DNA from: Bacillota bacterium
Lineage (GTDB): Bacteria > Bacillota > Clostridia > Lutisporales > Lutisporaceae
Length of the DNA stretch: 5,303 bases
Assembly: GCA_023405875.1 (NCBI GenBank)
Contig: JAEXXN010000524.1
Span: 1 to 5,303 of the forward strand
Direction of reading: 5' to 3'
Position 1 is the stretch's first letter. Each line of letters opens with the position of its first letter. This document shows, piece after piece, positions 1-5,303 of the stretch. Below the pieces are notes generated by a model that had not been told where the DNA came from, searched no databases, and saw only the letters and a program-made list of their open reading frames with translations. Both the position numbers and the translations under genes were made by a program.

Positions 1-186
1 CTGGTATAGGTCAGGCAATTTCCTTGTTTGCCGGATACTTATAATATCTTCTATATGTCAAACATTTATCTCTTATTCAAAATAACAACTTGATCCAACC
101 TATCCATCATTGACCATCTATGCCAGACCTTTCTGCCGACATATGCAATACGGCTTGTAATGTTTCTTTCTGCATGACCGGAATAT
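1..186. other. Intergenic stretch with no supported gene
   Basis: No reading frame with a credible start and ribosome binding site is seen on either strand. A minus-strand frame is open from about position 283 to a TAA near 70, but it has no good start and runs through the hairpin repeat at 187-263, so I do not call it. The minus strand has a perfect TTGACA at 61-56, but no good -10 box lies at 16-18 bp; TATAAG at 43-38 is only 12 bp away. It could belong to the promoter of a gene beyond the left edge, but the support is poor. Confidence 0.4.
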
Positions 187-263
187 AAGTGCCGGGCACC
201 ATACAAAAGGACAGAATTGGGATCGCCTGCCCAAAAAGTCCTTTTATACGGTACCCGGCACTT
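187..263. repeat. Hairpin repeat copy A (71-bp TGCC...GGCA family)
   Basis: This is a long inverted repeat. The left arm (187-221) begins AAGTGCCGGGCACCATAC and the right arm (230-263) ends GTACCCGGCACTT. The arms pair over roughly 30 bases with three single-base differences and one small internal loop, and close on TTGGG/CCCAA around an 8-base loop at 222-229. From TGCC (190) to GGCA (260) it is exactly 71 bp, like copies B and C. It begins 32 bp past the stop codon of the minus-strand VOC gene. No T-tract follows on either strand, so it is not a classical terminator. The motif GTGCCGGGCACCATA at 189-203 points into the hairpin, whereas the matching motif in B and C points outward. Confidence 0.8.
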
Positions 264-295
264 GTCTCGCTTAGCCTTAGCTTGCGGGCTATACC

Positions 296-1183
296 TTATT
301 CCTGGCCCTTGCGTGCTCTTTCCAGAGCTTCCAGGTCAAACTTTTTCATTTTCATAAAAGCTTCGGTAACTCTCCGGACTTCCTCCTTTGAACCATGGAA
401 CAAGACATCATCAAGGTCTGAAGGTACGATCTGCCATGAAACACCAAACTTGTCCTTTACCCAGCCGCATTGCTCCGCCTCAGGGACAGCCGAAAGCTTA
501 TCCCAAAAATAATCGATTTCTGCCTGGTCTTTGCAATTTACCATAAGTGAAAAGGCTTCATTGAAATTGAAATCTACGTCAAAAGCATTATCCATAGCGG
601 AAAAATCAATACCGCCAAGCTTGAAGGACGCAAAATTCACTTTGGCCTTTGACGACGTTGCTTCACCTTCGCCATATTTGCTGATTATACTTATTACGGA
701 AGCCTCAAATACTTCAGTGTAGTACTTTATTGCTTCCTCCGCCTTCCCGCACACGGTACCTGAGAAAAGCATGTTCGGCGTTATCTTTTGATGTCCTTCA
801 ATGTCTTCAACCAGCATCAACTGCCAGGACAGACCATAACGGTCCTGTATCCATCCGTACCACTTGCTGAAAGGGTATTCACCCAGGGGCATCAATTCCG
901 TACCGCCTTCAGACAACGCTCTCCACTTTGTATTCACTTCTTCAACAGTACTGCATGCTACCATCAAAGAAATTGACGGGTTAAATTTGAAATAAGGGCC
1001 TGCGCTTATCGCTGAAAAGGCCTGTCCGGCCAGCTCAAAATTAACAAGCTCTGCATCTCCGGAAGGAGTGTCCCCTAAAACGGTCGTATTTATCAGCCTG
1101 GAATTGTCAAATAGGCTGATATAGAACAATGCTGCTTCCTTAGCCTCTTTGTCATACCATAAATGAGGAACTATTTTTTGCAT
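296..1183 (-). CDS. Two-domain VOC/PhnB-like protein (glyoxalase fold)
   Basis: The 295-residue product has two tandem domains of the PhnB-like type (vicinal oxygen chelate superfamily; often annotated as 3-demethylubiquinone-9 3-methyltransferase domain). Domain 1 covers about residues 1-130 and domain 2 about 131-265. They carry parallel motifs, WIQDRYGLSWQL at 111-122 and WVKDKFGVSWQI at 241-252, and each begins with the family's typical first strand and helix (PHLWYDKEAKEAALFY; PNMLFSGTVCGKAEEAIKYY). A charged helical tail follows. The start at 1183 is chosen over the upstream alternative at 1204 because AAAGGAG lies 7 bases before this ATG. The methyltransferase name is historical; VOC proteins include metal-dependent enzymes and antibiotic-binding proteins, so the substrate is unknown. 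It is probably a cytoplasmic protein. It lies 276 bp from the PqqD gene with a hairpin between, so it is probably transcribed separately. Confidence 0.9.
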   Translation of the reverse strand: MQKIVPHLWYDKEAKEAALFYISLFDNSRLINTTVLGDTPSGDAELVNFELAGQAFSAISAGPYFKFNPSISLMVACSTVEEVNTKWRALSEGGTELMPLGEYPFSKWYGWIQDRYGLSWQLMLVEDIEGHQKITPNMLFSGTVCGKAEEAIKYYTEVFEASVISIISKYGEGEATSSKAKVNFASFKLGGIDFSAMDNAFDVDFNFNEAFSLMVNCKDQAEIDYFWDKLSAVPEAEQCGWVKDKFGVSWQIVPSDLDDVLFHGSKEEVRRVTEAFMKMKKFDLEALERARKGQE

Positions 1184-1299
1184 AATCGGTCTCCTTTCGT
1201 ACAATTATTGTTATACCTCTTGTGGGTACAGTCCGCCGTGCCGCACCCGTCGCCTTCCTTCACACAGCATTCTCTCCTCATATCAATAATATGATAAGA

Positions 1300-1305
1300 A
1301 TTATA
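1300..1305 (-). promoter_or_regulatory. Possible -10 box for the VOC gene
   Basis: The minus strand reads a perfect TATAAT here, 117 bp upstream of the VOC start. The hexamer 17-18 bp further upstream does not resemble TTGACA, so this is only a weak promoter candidate. It lies just downstream of hairpin copy B, which would let the gene be transcribed independently of the OPT-PqqD pair. Confidence 0.3.
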
Positions 1306-1331
1306 CCGGCACAATATCTTTTTAGCTATAA

Positions 1332-1402
1332 TGCCAGGCACGACACACAGACACTTATTCTCATGTGATGAATAAATATATCTCTGCATGCCGTGCCTGG
1401 CA
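1332..1402. repeat. Hairpin repeat copy B (71-bp TGCC...GGCA family)
   Basis: This is an inverted repeat whose ends are TGCCAGGCACG (1332-1342) and CGTGCCTGGCA (1392-1402), a perfect 11-bp outer stem. The inner part pairs imperfectly and closes on TTATTC/GAATAA around a 9-base loop. The total is 71 bp, the same as copies A and C. The right end continues CCATA, as in copy C. It lies 57 bp past the stop codon of the PqqD gene. On the minus strand it is followed by ATTATAGC, not a U-tract, so intrinsic termination is doubtful. A minus-strand frame spanning it (1171-1389) is considered spurious. Confidence 0.8.
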
Positions 1403-1459
1403 CCATATACCCAGCACTTTATATATTAATAAGCTGACCGACCCCTGACCTCCTTCAAC

Positions 1460-1846
1460 TCAAGGAGTCCGGGCCTTTTTCGCCTCTACATTCTCAAAAT
1501 AAATCCAGCCTCTTCTGTTCAAATACCTCAAAAATGGAACAAGCCTGTCGTAAAGCGGCTCACAGCTTTCTCCGAATTTATCCCTGATCAGTTCCCCTAG
1601 CTCAAAGATATTTCTTGAGCCGTCAATTGACTTCCAAACCGCCGAACCCAATTCATCCAGCTTGATATCCGACTTGTTGGGCTTCTTTACAAGCCAATTT
1701 GCGGCTTTCTGAATCGGATGGTTATGGTAAAAAATTAAATATACGCTGCCCTTTTTCTCTTCCCAGTCCTCATGCTTGATATGAGGTACAAACAAAAGAA
1801 AATTATCCTCTGCTTTTGCTCTGCTTTGTTTTTTTTCCCTAAACAT
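1460..1846 (-). CDS. PqqD-family protein
   Basis: The 128-residue product matches the stand-alone PqqD-like type. After a charged N-terminus there is a strand-rich segment (residues 15-60) and then the PqqD core: IKLDELGSAVWKSIDGSRNI (61-80), FELGELIRDKFGE (81-93) and YDRLVPFLRYLNRRGWIYF (99-117). PqqD domains form a small winged-helix-like fold that binds the leader of a ribosomal peptide and presents it to a radical-SAM enzyme. No precursor peptide or radical-SAM gene is visible here, so the partner is unknown. The start at 1846 follows AAAGGAG at 5 bases; an in-frame TTG at 1864 would bury that site and is rejected. It lies 76 bp downstream of the OPT transporter, with a strong hairpin between, and may be expressed by read-through from it. 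Confidence 0.87.
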   Translation of the reverse strand: MFREKKQSRAKAEDNFLLFVPHIKHEDWEEKKGSVYLIFYHNHPIQKAANWLVKKPNKSDIKLDELGSAVWKSIDGSRNIFELGELIRDKFGESCEPLYDRLVPFLRYLNRRGWIYFENVEAKKARTP

Positions 1847-1880
1847 TTTTACTCCTTTATACAACCTCTGTAATACGCAA

Positions 1881-1907
1881 AGCTGCCGGGAAATTTGCCC
1901 GGCAGCT
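1881..1907 (-). terminator. Perfect hairpin between transporter and PqqD genes
   Basis: A 10-bp perfect stem, AGCTGCCGGG (1881-1890) paired with CCCGGCAGCT (1898-1907), encloses a 7-base loop. It starts 15 bp past the OPT stop codon. On the minus strand the stem is followed only by TTGCGTATTAC, so the U-tract is poor. It may be a leaky terminator, or a 3'-end stabilising or attenuating stem that lowers PqqD expression relative to the transporter. Its composition differs from the TGCCAGGCAC repeat family. Confidence 0.65.
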
Positions 1908-1922
1908 TCAGAACAAGAGTTA

Positions 1923-3851
1923 TTATGCTTTTTCAGGCTTATTGATCGAGCTGTACATAAATGTACAAAGCACCAGGCACATAATTGCAGAGGTCCACGG
2001 ACTGGACACTATGCCGGGCAGCAGCTTCGGTCCGATTGCCAGGGCTTCTGTCCAGCCTGCAATCGTGAATACCGCGATAAATATACCCATGATTGCGTCG
2101 CCTGCTACAAGGCCGGAAGCCAGAAGAACGCCCTTCTCGGTCTTTTTCTTGAGCTGTTCTGTATCAGCCTTGTATTTCCTGTCTACAAGAACTCTTATAA
2201 CACCGCCGATCACTACGCCGGCAGAAAGGTGTATGGGCAAATATAAGCCGAGGGCAAAAGGAAGTACCGGAATTTTCATCAGCTCGCACATGATACCGAA
2301 AATCGCACCGATGAGAACCAGGTCCCAGGGAAGGTTGCCGCTCATTATACCTTGAGAAATCATCGACATAATAGTTGCCTGGGGCGCTGCGACCTGCTCT
2401 GAGCCTATTCCGTATGCCTTGTTCAGCATAAGTATGACAAAGCCAATTGCTGCAGCGGATAAAATTATGCCTATTATCATACCGATCTCAACTTTTTTAG
2501 GTGTACCGCCTATAATATATGTCGTTTTCAAGGATTGTGCCGCACCGCCTGCAACCGCTATTGCGCAGCAGATGATAGCACCGGCTATGATTGCAGCAAT
2601 CATTCCTGCATCCCCGATAATGCCGGTTGCCTTCAGCCCTGCAGCGGTAAGCAGGAGTGAAGCGATAGTCATACCTGAAATCGGGTTGTTTGATGTTCCT
2701 ATCACGCCTACCAGTCTTGCCGAAACAACCGAGAAGAAGAAGGAGAATATCAATACCAAAATTCCGCCGGCAGGACCTACGGTAACGTTTGCAAGAGGCA
2801 TGAGCCATGAGGCAAGGAAAACCATAAGGGCAATTGCTATAACCCAGGTCATTGGTATGTCAAGGTCTGTTTTCCTGGTGCTGCTCTTGTGGCTTATGCC
2901 TTTAATCGCTGCGCTGAATGACCTTACGATGGTCGGCAGATTCTTTATTACGCTGATGAAGCCGCCGGCAGCAACAGCACCGGCACCAATGTACCTGAGG
3001 TATTTGCTCCAGATCGTCCATGCATCCATATCGGCTATTGTTGTTGCGGCGGGGAATATCGCCACTGCAGAAGCAGCTCCGAAGAATTTGATCAACGGAA
3101 TTATTCCCAGCCATGCTACAAGCGCACCGGCAAACATGTACATGCCTATCTCGATGCCGACTATATAGCCTACGCCGATGAGGGATGCTAGAACATCCGC
3201 ACCAATAATGGTGTTCTGAAGCGGCTTTATATTCCACTCAGGCTCGTATTTCCAGAATGCCATACCCTCGGACAGAAATTTATAGATGACTCCCACGCCT
3301 ACACCGGTAAGCATCATTGCGAGCCCTTTTCCACCTTCTGATGAGGATACGAGAACTTCTGAAGCGGCCATTCCTTCAGGATAGATCAGATTGCCATGCT
3401 CTTCAACGATCAGGAATCTTCTCAGGGGCACAACAAAGGCTATACCCAGGAGTCCGCCCATGATTCCGACAATTGTTATCGTTATGATTGTAAGGTTTCC
3501 ACCAAGAAGAATTACTGCGGGAATACAGAATATCAACCCTCCTGCCAGGGATTCTCCCATGGAGCCCATAGCTTGGATCACGTTGATTTCCATAATGTTG
3601 TTATGCTTAAACAAGCCTTTGAGGATACCCGTTGCCAGTATTGCCGCAGGCAATCCGGCAGCAATCGTCATACCCACCTTTAATCCAAGGTAAGTATTTG
3701 CAGCACCGAATATTACAGCAAATATAATACCTGCAATAACAGACAGCCATGTCAATTCAGGCAGCGCCTTATCAACAGGTATGTAGGGAATGTACTCGTC
3801 GCCTTTACAGCCGCCATAGGCTGTAAAATGCAGACCTCTTTGTTCTTTCAT
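1923..3851 (-). CDS. OPT-family oligopeptide transporter
   Basis: This 642-residue polytopic membrane protein is of normal length for the bacterial OPT family (oligopeptide transporter/YSL superfamily), with many hydrophobic segments. Family-type motifs appear in order: ANTYLGLKVGMTIAAGLPAA (51-70), NLIYPEGMAASEVL (154-167), NPISGMTIASLL (389-400), AAQSLKTTYIIGGTPKK (437-453), LPFALGLYLPIHLSAGVVIG (530-549) and GLVAGDAIMG (580-589). OPT proteins import peptides, modified peptides or metal-chelate complexes, probably driven by protons; the substrate here cannot be read from sequence. The ATG at 3851 has AGGAGG 6 bases upstream, so the start is secure. The upstream leader holds a structured element at 3906-3994. 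The downstream neighbour is a PqqD-family gene, which suggests a peptide-related substrate, by inference only. Confidence 0.94.
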   Translation of the reverse strand: MKEQRGLHFTAYGGCKGDEYIPYIPVDKALPELTWLSVIAGIIFAVIFGAANTYLGLKVGMTIAAGLPAAILATGILKGLFKHNNIMEINVIQAMGSMGESLAGGLIFCIPAVILLGGNLTIITITIVGIMGGLLGIAFVVPLRRFLIVEEHGNLIYPEGMAASEVLVSSSEGGKGLAMMLTGVGVGVIYKFLSEGMAFWKYEPEWNIKPLQNTIIGADVLASLIGVGYIVGIEIGMYMFAGALVAWLGIIPLIKFFGAASAVAIFPAATTIADMDAWTIWSKYLRYIGAGAVAAGGFISVIKNLPTIVRSFSAAIKGISHKSSTRKTDLDIPMTWVIAIALMVFLASWLMPLANVTVGPAGGILVLIFSFFFSVVSARLVGVIGTSNNPISGMTIASLLLTAAGLKATGIIGDAGMIAAIIAGAIICCAIAVAGGAAQSLKTTYIIGGTPKKVEIGMIIGIILSAAAIGFVILMLNKAYGIGSEQVAAPQATIMSMISQGIMSGNLPWDLVLIGAIFGIMCELMKIPVLPFALGLYLPIHLSAGVVIGGVIRVLVDRKYKADTEQLKKKTEKGVLLASGLVAGDAIMGIFIAVFTIAGWTEALAIGPKLLPGIVSSPWTSAIMCLVLCTFMYSSINKPEKA

Positions 3852-3905
3852 AACTTACCTCCTAACACATTTATTTCATAGAAGCCTTGAACCTGGCCAA
3901 TTTAT

Positions 3906-3994
3906 AACGAGGCTAAAGATGTCCCCCACCTCTTATAGATGGCGGGTACCGCTTTTGTTGTCCAACAGGCGGTAAGCATATCTCCCGCCTCGTT
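3906..3994 (-). ncRNA. Candidate structured 5' leader of the OPT gene
   Basis: As minus-strand RNA this folds into a three-way junction. P1 is AACGAGGC/GCCUCGUU (3994-3987 with 3913-3906), extended by GAGAU/AUCUU (3984-3980 with 3920-3916). P2 is UACCGC/GCGGUA (3974-3969 with 3952-3947), with an inner UGUU-GGAC-AACA hairpin. P3 is CCAUCU/AGGUGG (3942-3937 with 3931-3926) with loop AUAAG, extended by CCC/GGG past one bulged G. A U-G pair in P3 and a G-U pair in the P1 extension would be mismatches on the plus strand, which favours minus-strand transcription. It ends 54 bp before the OPT start. I do not recognise it as a known riboswitch. GGCGGG/CCCGCC offers an alternative pairing that competes with P1. 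A relic of a mobile-element end is the main rival explanation. Confidence 0.5.
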
Positions 3995-4014
3995 GAAACG
4001 CTCATTGAAATCTT

Positions 4015-4044
4015 GTTATAATAATAGCGGTTGTTTTGGTTCAA
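4015..4044 (-). promoter_or_regulatory. Candidate promoter of the OPT gene
   Basis: The minus strand reads TTGAAC (4044-4039), an 18-bp spacer, then TATAAC (4020-4015). This matches sigma-A-type hexamers at 4 of 6 and 5 of 6 positions. Transcription would begin near 4008 and give a leader of about 155 bases that contains the whole structured element at 3906-3994. Confidence 0.4.
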
Positions 4045-4102
4045 AGACCTCTAAATACAGCAAATTTAATATATCACAATCTGTCGTGTGTCTCAAATTT
4101 AT

Positions 4103-4124
4103 GAACAATATTTCATATTTGTTC
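4103..4124. repeat. Small AT-rich inverted repeat
   Basis: GAACAATAT (4103-4111) and ATATTTGTTC (4115-4124) pair with a single bulge around a 3-base loop. It lies about 60 bp upstream of the candidate OPT -35 box. It could be an operator or cruciform, but at this AT content chance is also reasonable. Otherwise the 370 bp between the candidate promoter and the YxjI-like gene hold only the hairpin at 4258-4309; the short open frames there show no family likeness. Confidence 0.3.
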
Positions 4125-4257
4125 TTCACTGGTGCACACAACCAGAAATACCAAATAACGTAATTCCTTTTATTTGGCCCCCTGAAGCTTGAATGTGTTC
4201 TGCCAACCTGCCGGCTTATTCTATTATGAATAATTAAATAGCTTTTAATAAAATAAA

Positions 4258-4309
4258 TGCCAGACGACAAAGTTATTCAGTTATTTACTGACTTAACTTG
4301 TATCCGGCA
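4258..4309. repeat. Degenerate hairpin copy D, possible terminator
   Basis: An imperfect inverted repeat of 52 bp runs from TGCC to GGCA. The inner arms pair as ACAAAGTTATTCAGT with ACTGACTTAACTTGT around a TATTT loop, and the outer ends (TGCCAGAC / ATCCGGCA) pair only partly. It resembles the 71-bp family in its ends and shares TCAGTTAT with copy C, but is shorter, so kinship is probable rather than certain. It lies 80 bp past the stop of the YxjI-like gene. On the minus strand it is followed by the U-rich run ATTTATTTTATT, so it could act as a terminator for that gene. Confidence 0.5.
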
Positions 4310-4389
4310 CATTTCAATAACTTCGGTATTAGGCATAATACTTTGCTTTTATATCAAAACGAGGCATTGATGCTCAACATTACTCTTTA

Positions 4390-4878
4390 TCAATAGGTAG
4401 CAGACTGTACAGCATCAGCATTCGCACAATCAACAGCCAACATGGCGCAAATACACATTAACTTATCAGCGCCGTCCTTTATATCGATAGCATAGCTGTC
4501 ACCCCAGGAAAACCACTCCTTATCCACTGACATGATAACTTGATTATCCAAGGTAAGTGTGAAGCTATGAGCAGAAAAATTACCTTCAAGAATGTATGGA
4601 GCGTTTTCAAAATAATATTCCTGCTTAAAGAATGTAAATCTTTGCACAAGCTCAAGCTCTTCAGCAGCACCTTCTATATTTATAAAAAATCTTGGGTGAA
4701 ACGAAAAAACCTTTTGACGGATATGTGCCACTTCTCTTGATTGAGCATCATAGACATGAAGCTTGTGCCCCATGGAGAATACCTCTCCCTCAACAAAGTA
4801 GCAGTCGTTTCCCTGGTCATCCTTGATAGTAAACCTGTCGCCCCAGGAAAAAACCTTTTGTTTCATAAAAAATCGCAT
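4390..4878 (-). CDS. LURP-one-related (YxjI-like) protein
   Basis: The 162-residue product matches the LURP-one-related family (LOR; Bacillus YxjI, plant LURP1), which has a tubby-like beta-barrel around a central helix, and has the usual length. Visible features are KQKVFSWGDRFTIKD (6-20), a family-type strand with EGEVFSMGHKLHVYDA (30-45), IRQKVFSFHPRFFI (53-66), an ILEGNFSAHSFTLTL segment (96-110), and the second FSWGD in EWFSWGDSYAIDI (121-133). The function in bacteria is unknown. The fold suggests lipid or ligand binding, but that is inference. The hydrophobic C-terminal helix (about 138-150) would be buried in the barrel rather than a membrane anchor. The start at 4878 is supported by AAGGAGG 7 bases upstream; an in-frame ATG at 4866 is a poorer choice. 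No promoter is obvious. The gene is flanked by hairpin repeats on both sides. Confidence 0.88.
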   Translation of the reverse strand: MRFFMKQKVFSWGDRFTIKDDQGNDCYFVEGEVFSMGHKLHVYDAQSREVAHIRQKVFSFHPRFFINIEGAAEELELVQRFTFFKQEYYFENAPYILEGNFSAHSFTLTLDNQVIMSVDKEWFSWGDSYAIDIKDGADKLMCICAMLAVDCANADAVQSATY

Positions 4879-4909
4879 AATATTCCCTCCTTACTACAAC
4901 TCACTTTTT

Positions 4910-5098
4910 TCAAATTGCGTACGTATCTATACCTTTCACTTGTAATGATATGTAATTGCTTTGTCCAATATCAGCATTGATTAAATTATCTATGAAAGCT
5001 CTGCTTCGTGTTACCATGAAGTACCATGGCCGTTTATTTTTAGCTGTGGCAGCACAAAATCCAGCCTCAGGAATTGTTTCTATTTTTGAACTCTTCAA
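4910..5098 (-). CDS. Doubtful 62-codon ORF upstream of the YxjI-like gene
   Basis: A TTG-initiated frame ends 31 bp before the YxjI-like start. The predicted peptide is not low-complexity (for example PEAGFCAATAKNKRPWYF at residues 10-27 and SRAFIDNLINADIG at 32-45), but I recognise no family. No ribosome binding site precedes the TTG, and the frame stays open back to about 5148, through half of hairpin copy C. The opposite strand is also open over 4956-5153. This could be a gene remnant, a small protein or a chance open frame in the leader of the YxjI-like gene. Confidence 0.2.
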   Translation of the reverse strand: MKSSKIETIPEAGFCAATAKNKRPWYFMVTRSRAFIDNLINADIGQSNYISLQVKGIDTYAI

Positions 5099-5114
5099 GC
5101 TTGGAAAAACAATT
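5072..5114. repeat. Inverted repeat abutting hairpin copy C
   Basis: AATTGTTT (5072-5079) pairs with AAACAATT (5107-5114), and TTGAA/TTCAA pairs at the tip around a 3-base loop. The middle is unpaired. It touches the left end of copy C, sharing the base at 5114, so the two form a composite double-hairpin between the chemotaxis receptor and the YxjI-like gene. Confidence 0.4.
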
Positions 5115-5184
5115 GCCAGGCACGTCAGTTGGTCAGTTATCGGGGCCTATTAGTCTGATAACTGTCTAACTGTCGTGCCTGGCA
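5114..5184. repeat. Hairpin repeat copy C (71-bp family), possible terminator
   Basis: A 28-bp inverted repeat with 25 matching positions (5114-5141 against 5157-5184) encloses a 15-base loop. The ends are TGCCAGGCACG and CGTGCCTGGCA, followed on the right by CCATA as in copy B. It is 71 bp long, like A and B. It begins 18 bp past the stop of the chemotaxis receptor gene. On the minus strand it is followed by ATTGTTTTTCC, a fair U-tract, so this copy could end receptor transcription. Confidence 0.82.
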
Positions 5185-5202
5185 CCATAAGTTTTGTTAC
5201 CT

Positions 5203-5303
5203 TTAAACCTTAAATTTTAATACTAAGGCTTCAAGCTTATCTGATGAATTTTTTATCATTTCAGATTGCTTCACTATTTCATTTGATTTTTCAACGACTA
5301 CGC
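5203..5303 (-). CDS. Methyl-accepting chemotaxis protein, C-terminal end (partial)
   Basis: The last 32 codons and a TAA stop of a minus-strand gene enter from the right edge. The peptide VEKSNEIVKQSEMIKNSSDK continues LEALVLKFKV. Heptad-like spacing, an amphipathic helix and the ending L-x-x-L-V-x-x-F-K-V are typical of the C-terminal tail of methyl-accepting chemotaxis proteins after the signalling domain. Such receptors sense ligands and control the CheA kinase. The sensor, HAMP and hairpin regions are outside the window, so ligand and topology are unknown. Other coiled-coil signalling proteins could end similarly, but the tail fits a receptor best. Confidence 0.65.
   Translation of the reverse strand, partial: VVVEKSNEIVKQSEMIKNSSDKLEALVLKFKV

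Noticed and set aside
70..283. Minus-strand frame of about 70 codons through hairpin copy A
   Set aside because: No start codon with a ribosome binding site; the frame is formed partly by the palindrome itself and matches no family I know.
1446..1470. CTCCTT/AAGGAG hairpin at the PqqD stop codon as a terminator
   Set aside because: The stem is only 6 bp and overlaps coding sequence, and no U-tract follows on the minus strand.
1952..2022. TGTACATAAATGTACA palindrome plus AGCACCAGGCAC and TGCCGGGCAG in the end of the OPT gene
   Set aside because: These lie inside the coding C-terminus, the spacing does not fit the 71-bp family and the ends do not form a long inverted repeat; probably chance.
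2419..3168. Long plus-strand open frame opposite the OPT gene
   Set aside because: Antisense shadow of the hydrophobic transporter; its composition (Ile/Pro/Ala-rich) follows from the codons on the other strand and no ribosome binding site is evident.
3938..3972. Plus-strand GGCGGGTACCGC resembling the T-box antiterminator motif GGTGGNACCGC
   Set aside because: It carries an extra base, has no specifier stem upstream (that side runs into the OPT gene) and no plus-strand gene downstream. The wobble pairs favour the minus strand.
3905..4012. Minus-strand frame reading through the structured element (includes FNEAGDMLTACWTT)
   Set aside because: It has no start codon with a ribosome binding site and the block is better explained by RNA-like pairing. 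It could be a relic of a mobile element, which I could not verify.

Overview
The window looks like a piece of a low-to-moderate GC Firmicutes chromosome, most likely class Clostridia. The grounds are strong AGGAGG-type ribosome binding sites before almost every gene, the bacterial OPT-family transporter type, a stand-alone PqqD-like protein, a LURP-one-related (YxjI-like) protein and the tail of a methyl-accepting chemotaxis protein. This taxonomic call is inference; no rRNA or species marker is present.

All five supported genes lie on the minus strand. From right to left, which is the direction of transcription, they are: the last 32 codons of a chemotaxis receptor (5203-5303, cut by the window edge); a doubtful 62-codon ORF (4910-5098); a YxjI-like LURP-one-related protein (4390-4878); a long intergenic region; an OPT-family oligopeptide transporter (1923-3851); a PqqD-family protein (1460-1846); and a two-domain VOC/PhnB-like protein (296-1183). 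The leftmost 186 bases hold no convincing gene.

The transporter and the PqqD protein form the only tight pair (76 bp apart). A perfect 10-bp hairpin between them could terminate or attenuate transcription, so the PqqD gene may be a read-through gene of the transporter operon. Upstream of the transporter lies a compact structured element at 3906-3994 that folds, as minus-strand RNA, into a three-way junction. Two G-U wobbles would be A-C mismatches on the other strand, so the structure points to a transcribed leader of the transporter. A plausible promoter (4015-4044) is placed to include it in the 5' UTR.

The second notable layer is a family of intergenic hairpins with palindromic ends of the type TGCCAGGCAC/GTGCCTGGCA. 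Three copies (190-260, 1332-1402, 5114-5184) are each exactly 71 bp from TGCC to GGCA. Their inner sequences differ, yet each keeps its inverted repeat, although in the second copy the inner pairing is imperfect. A shorter degenerate relative lies at 4258-4309. Each sits 18 to 80 bp past the stop codon of a minus-strand gene; the OPT gene instead has the ordinary terminator-like hairpin. The hairpins resemble REP/BIME-type repeats, but no transposase is visible here.
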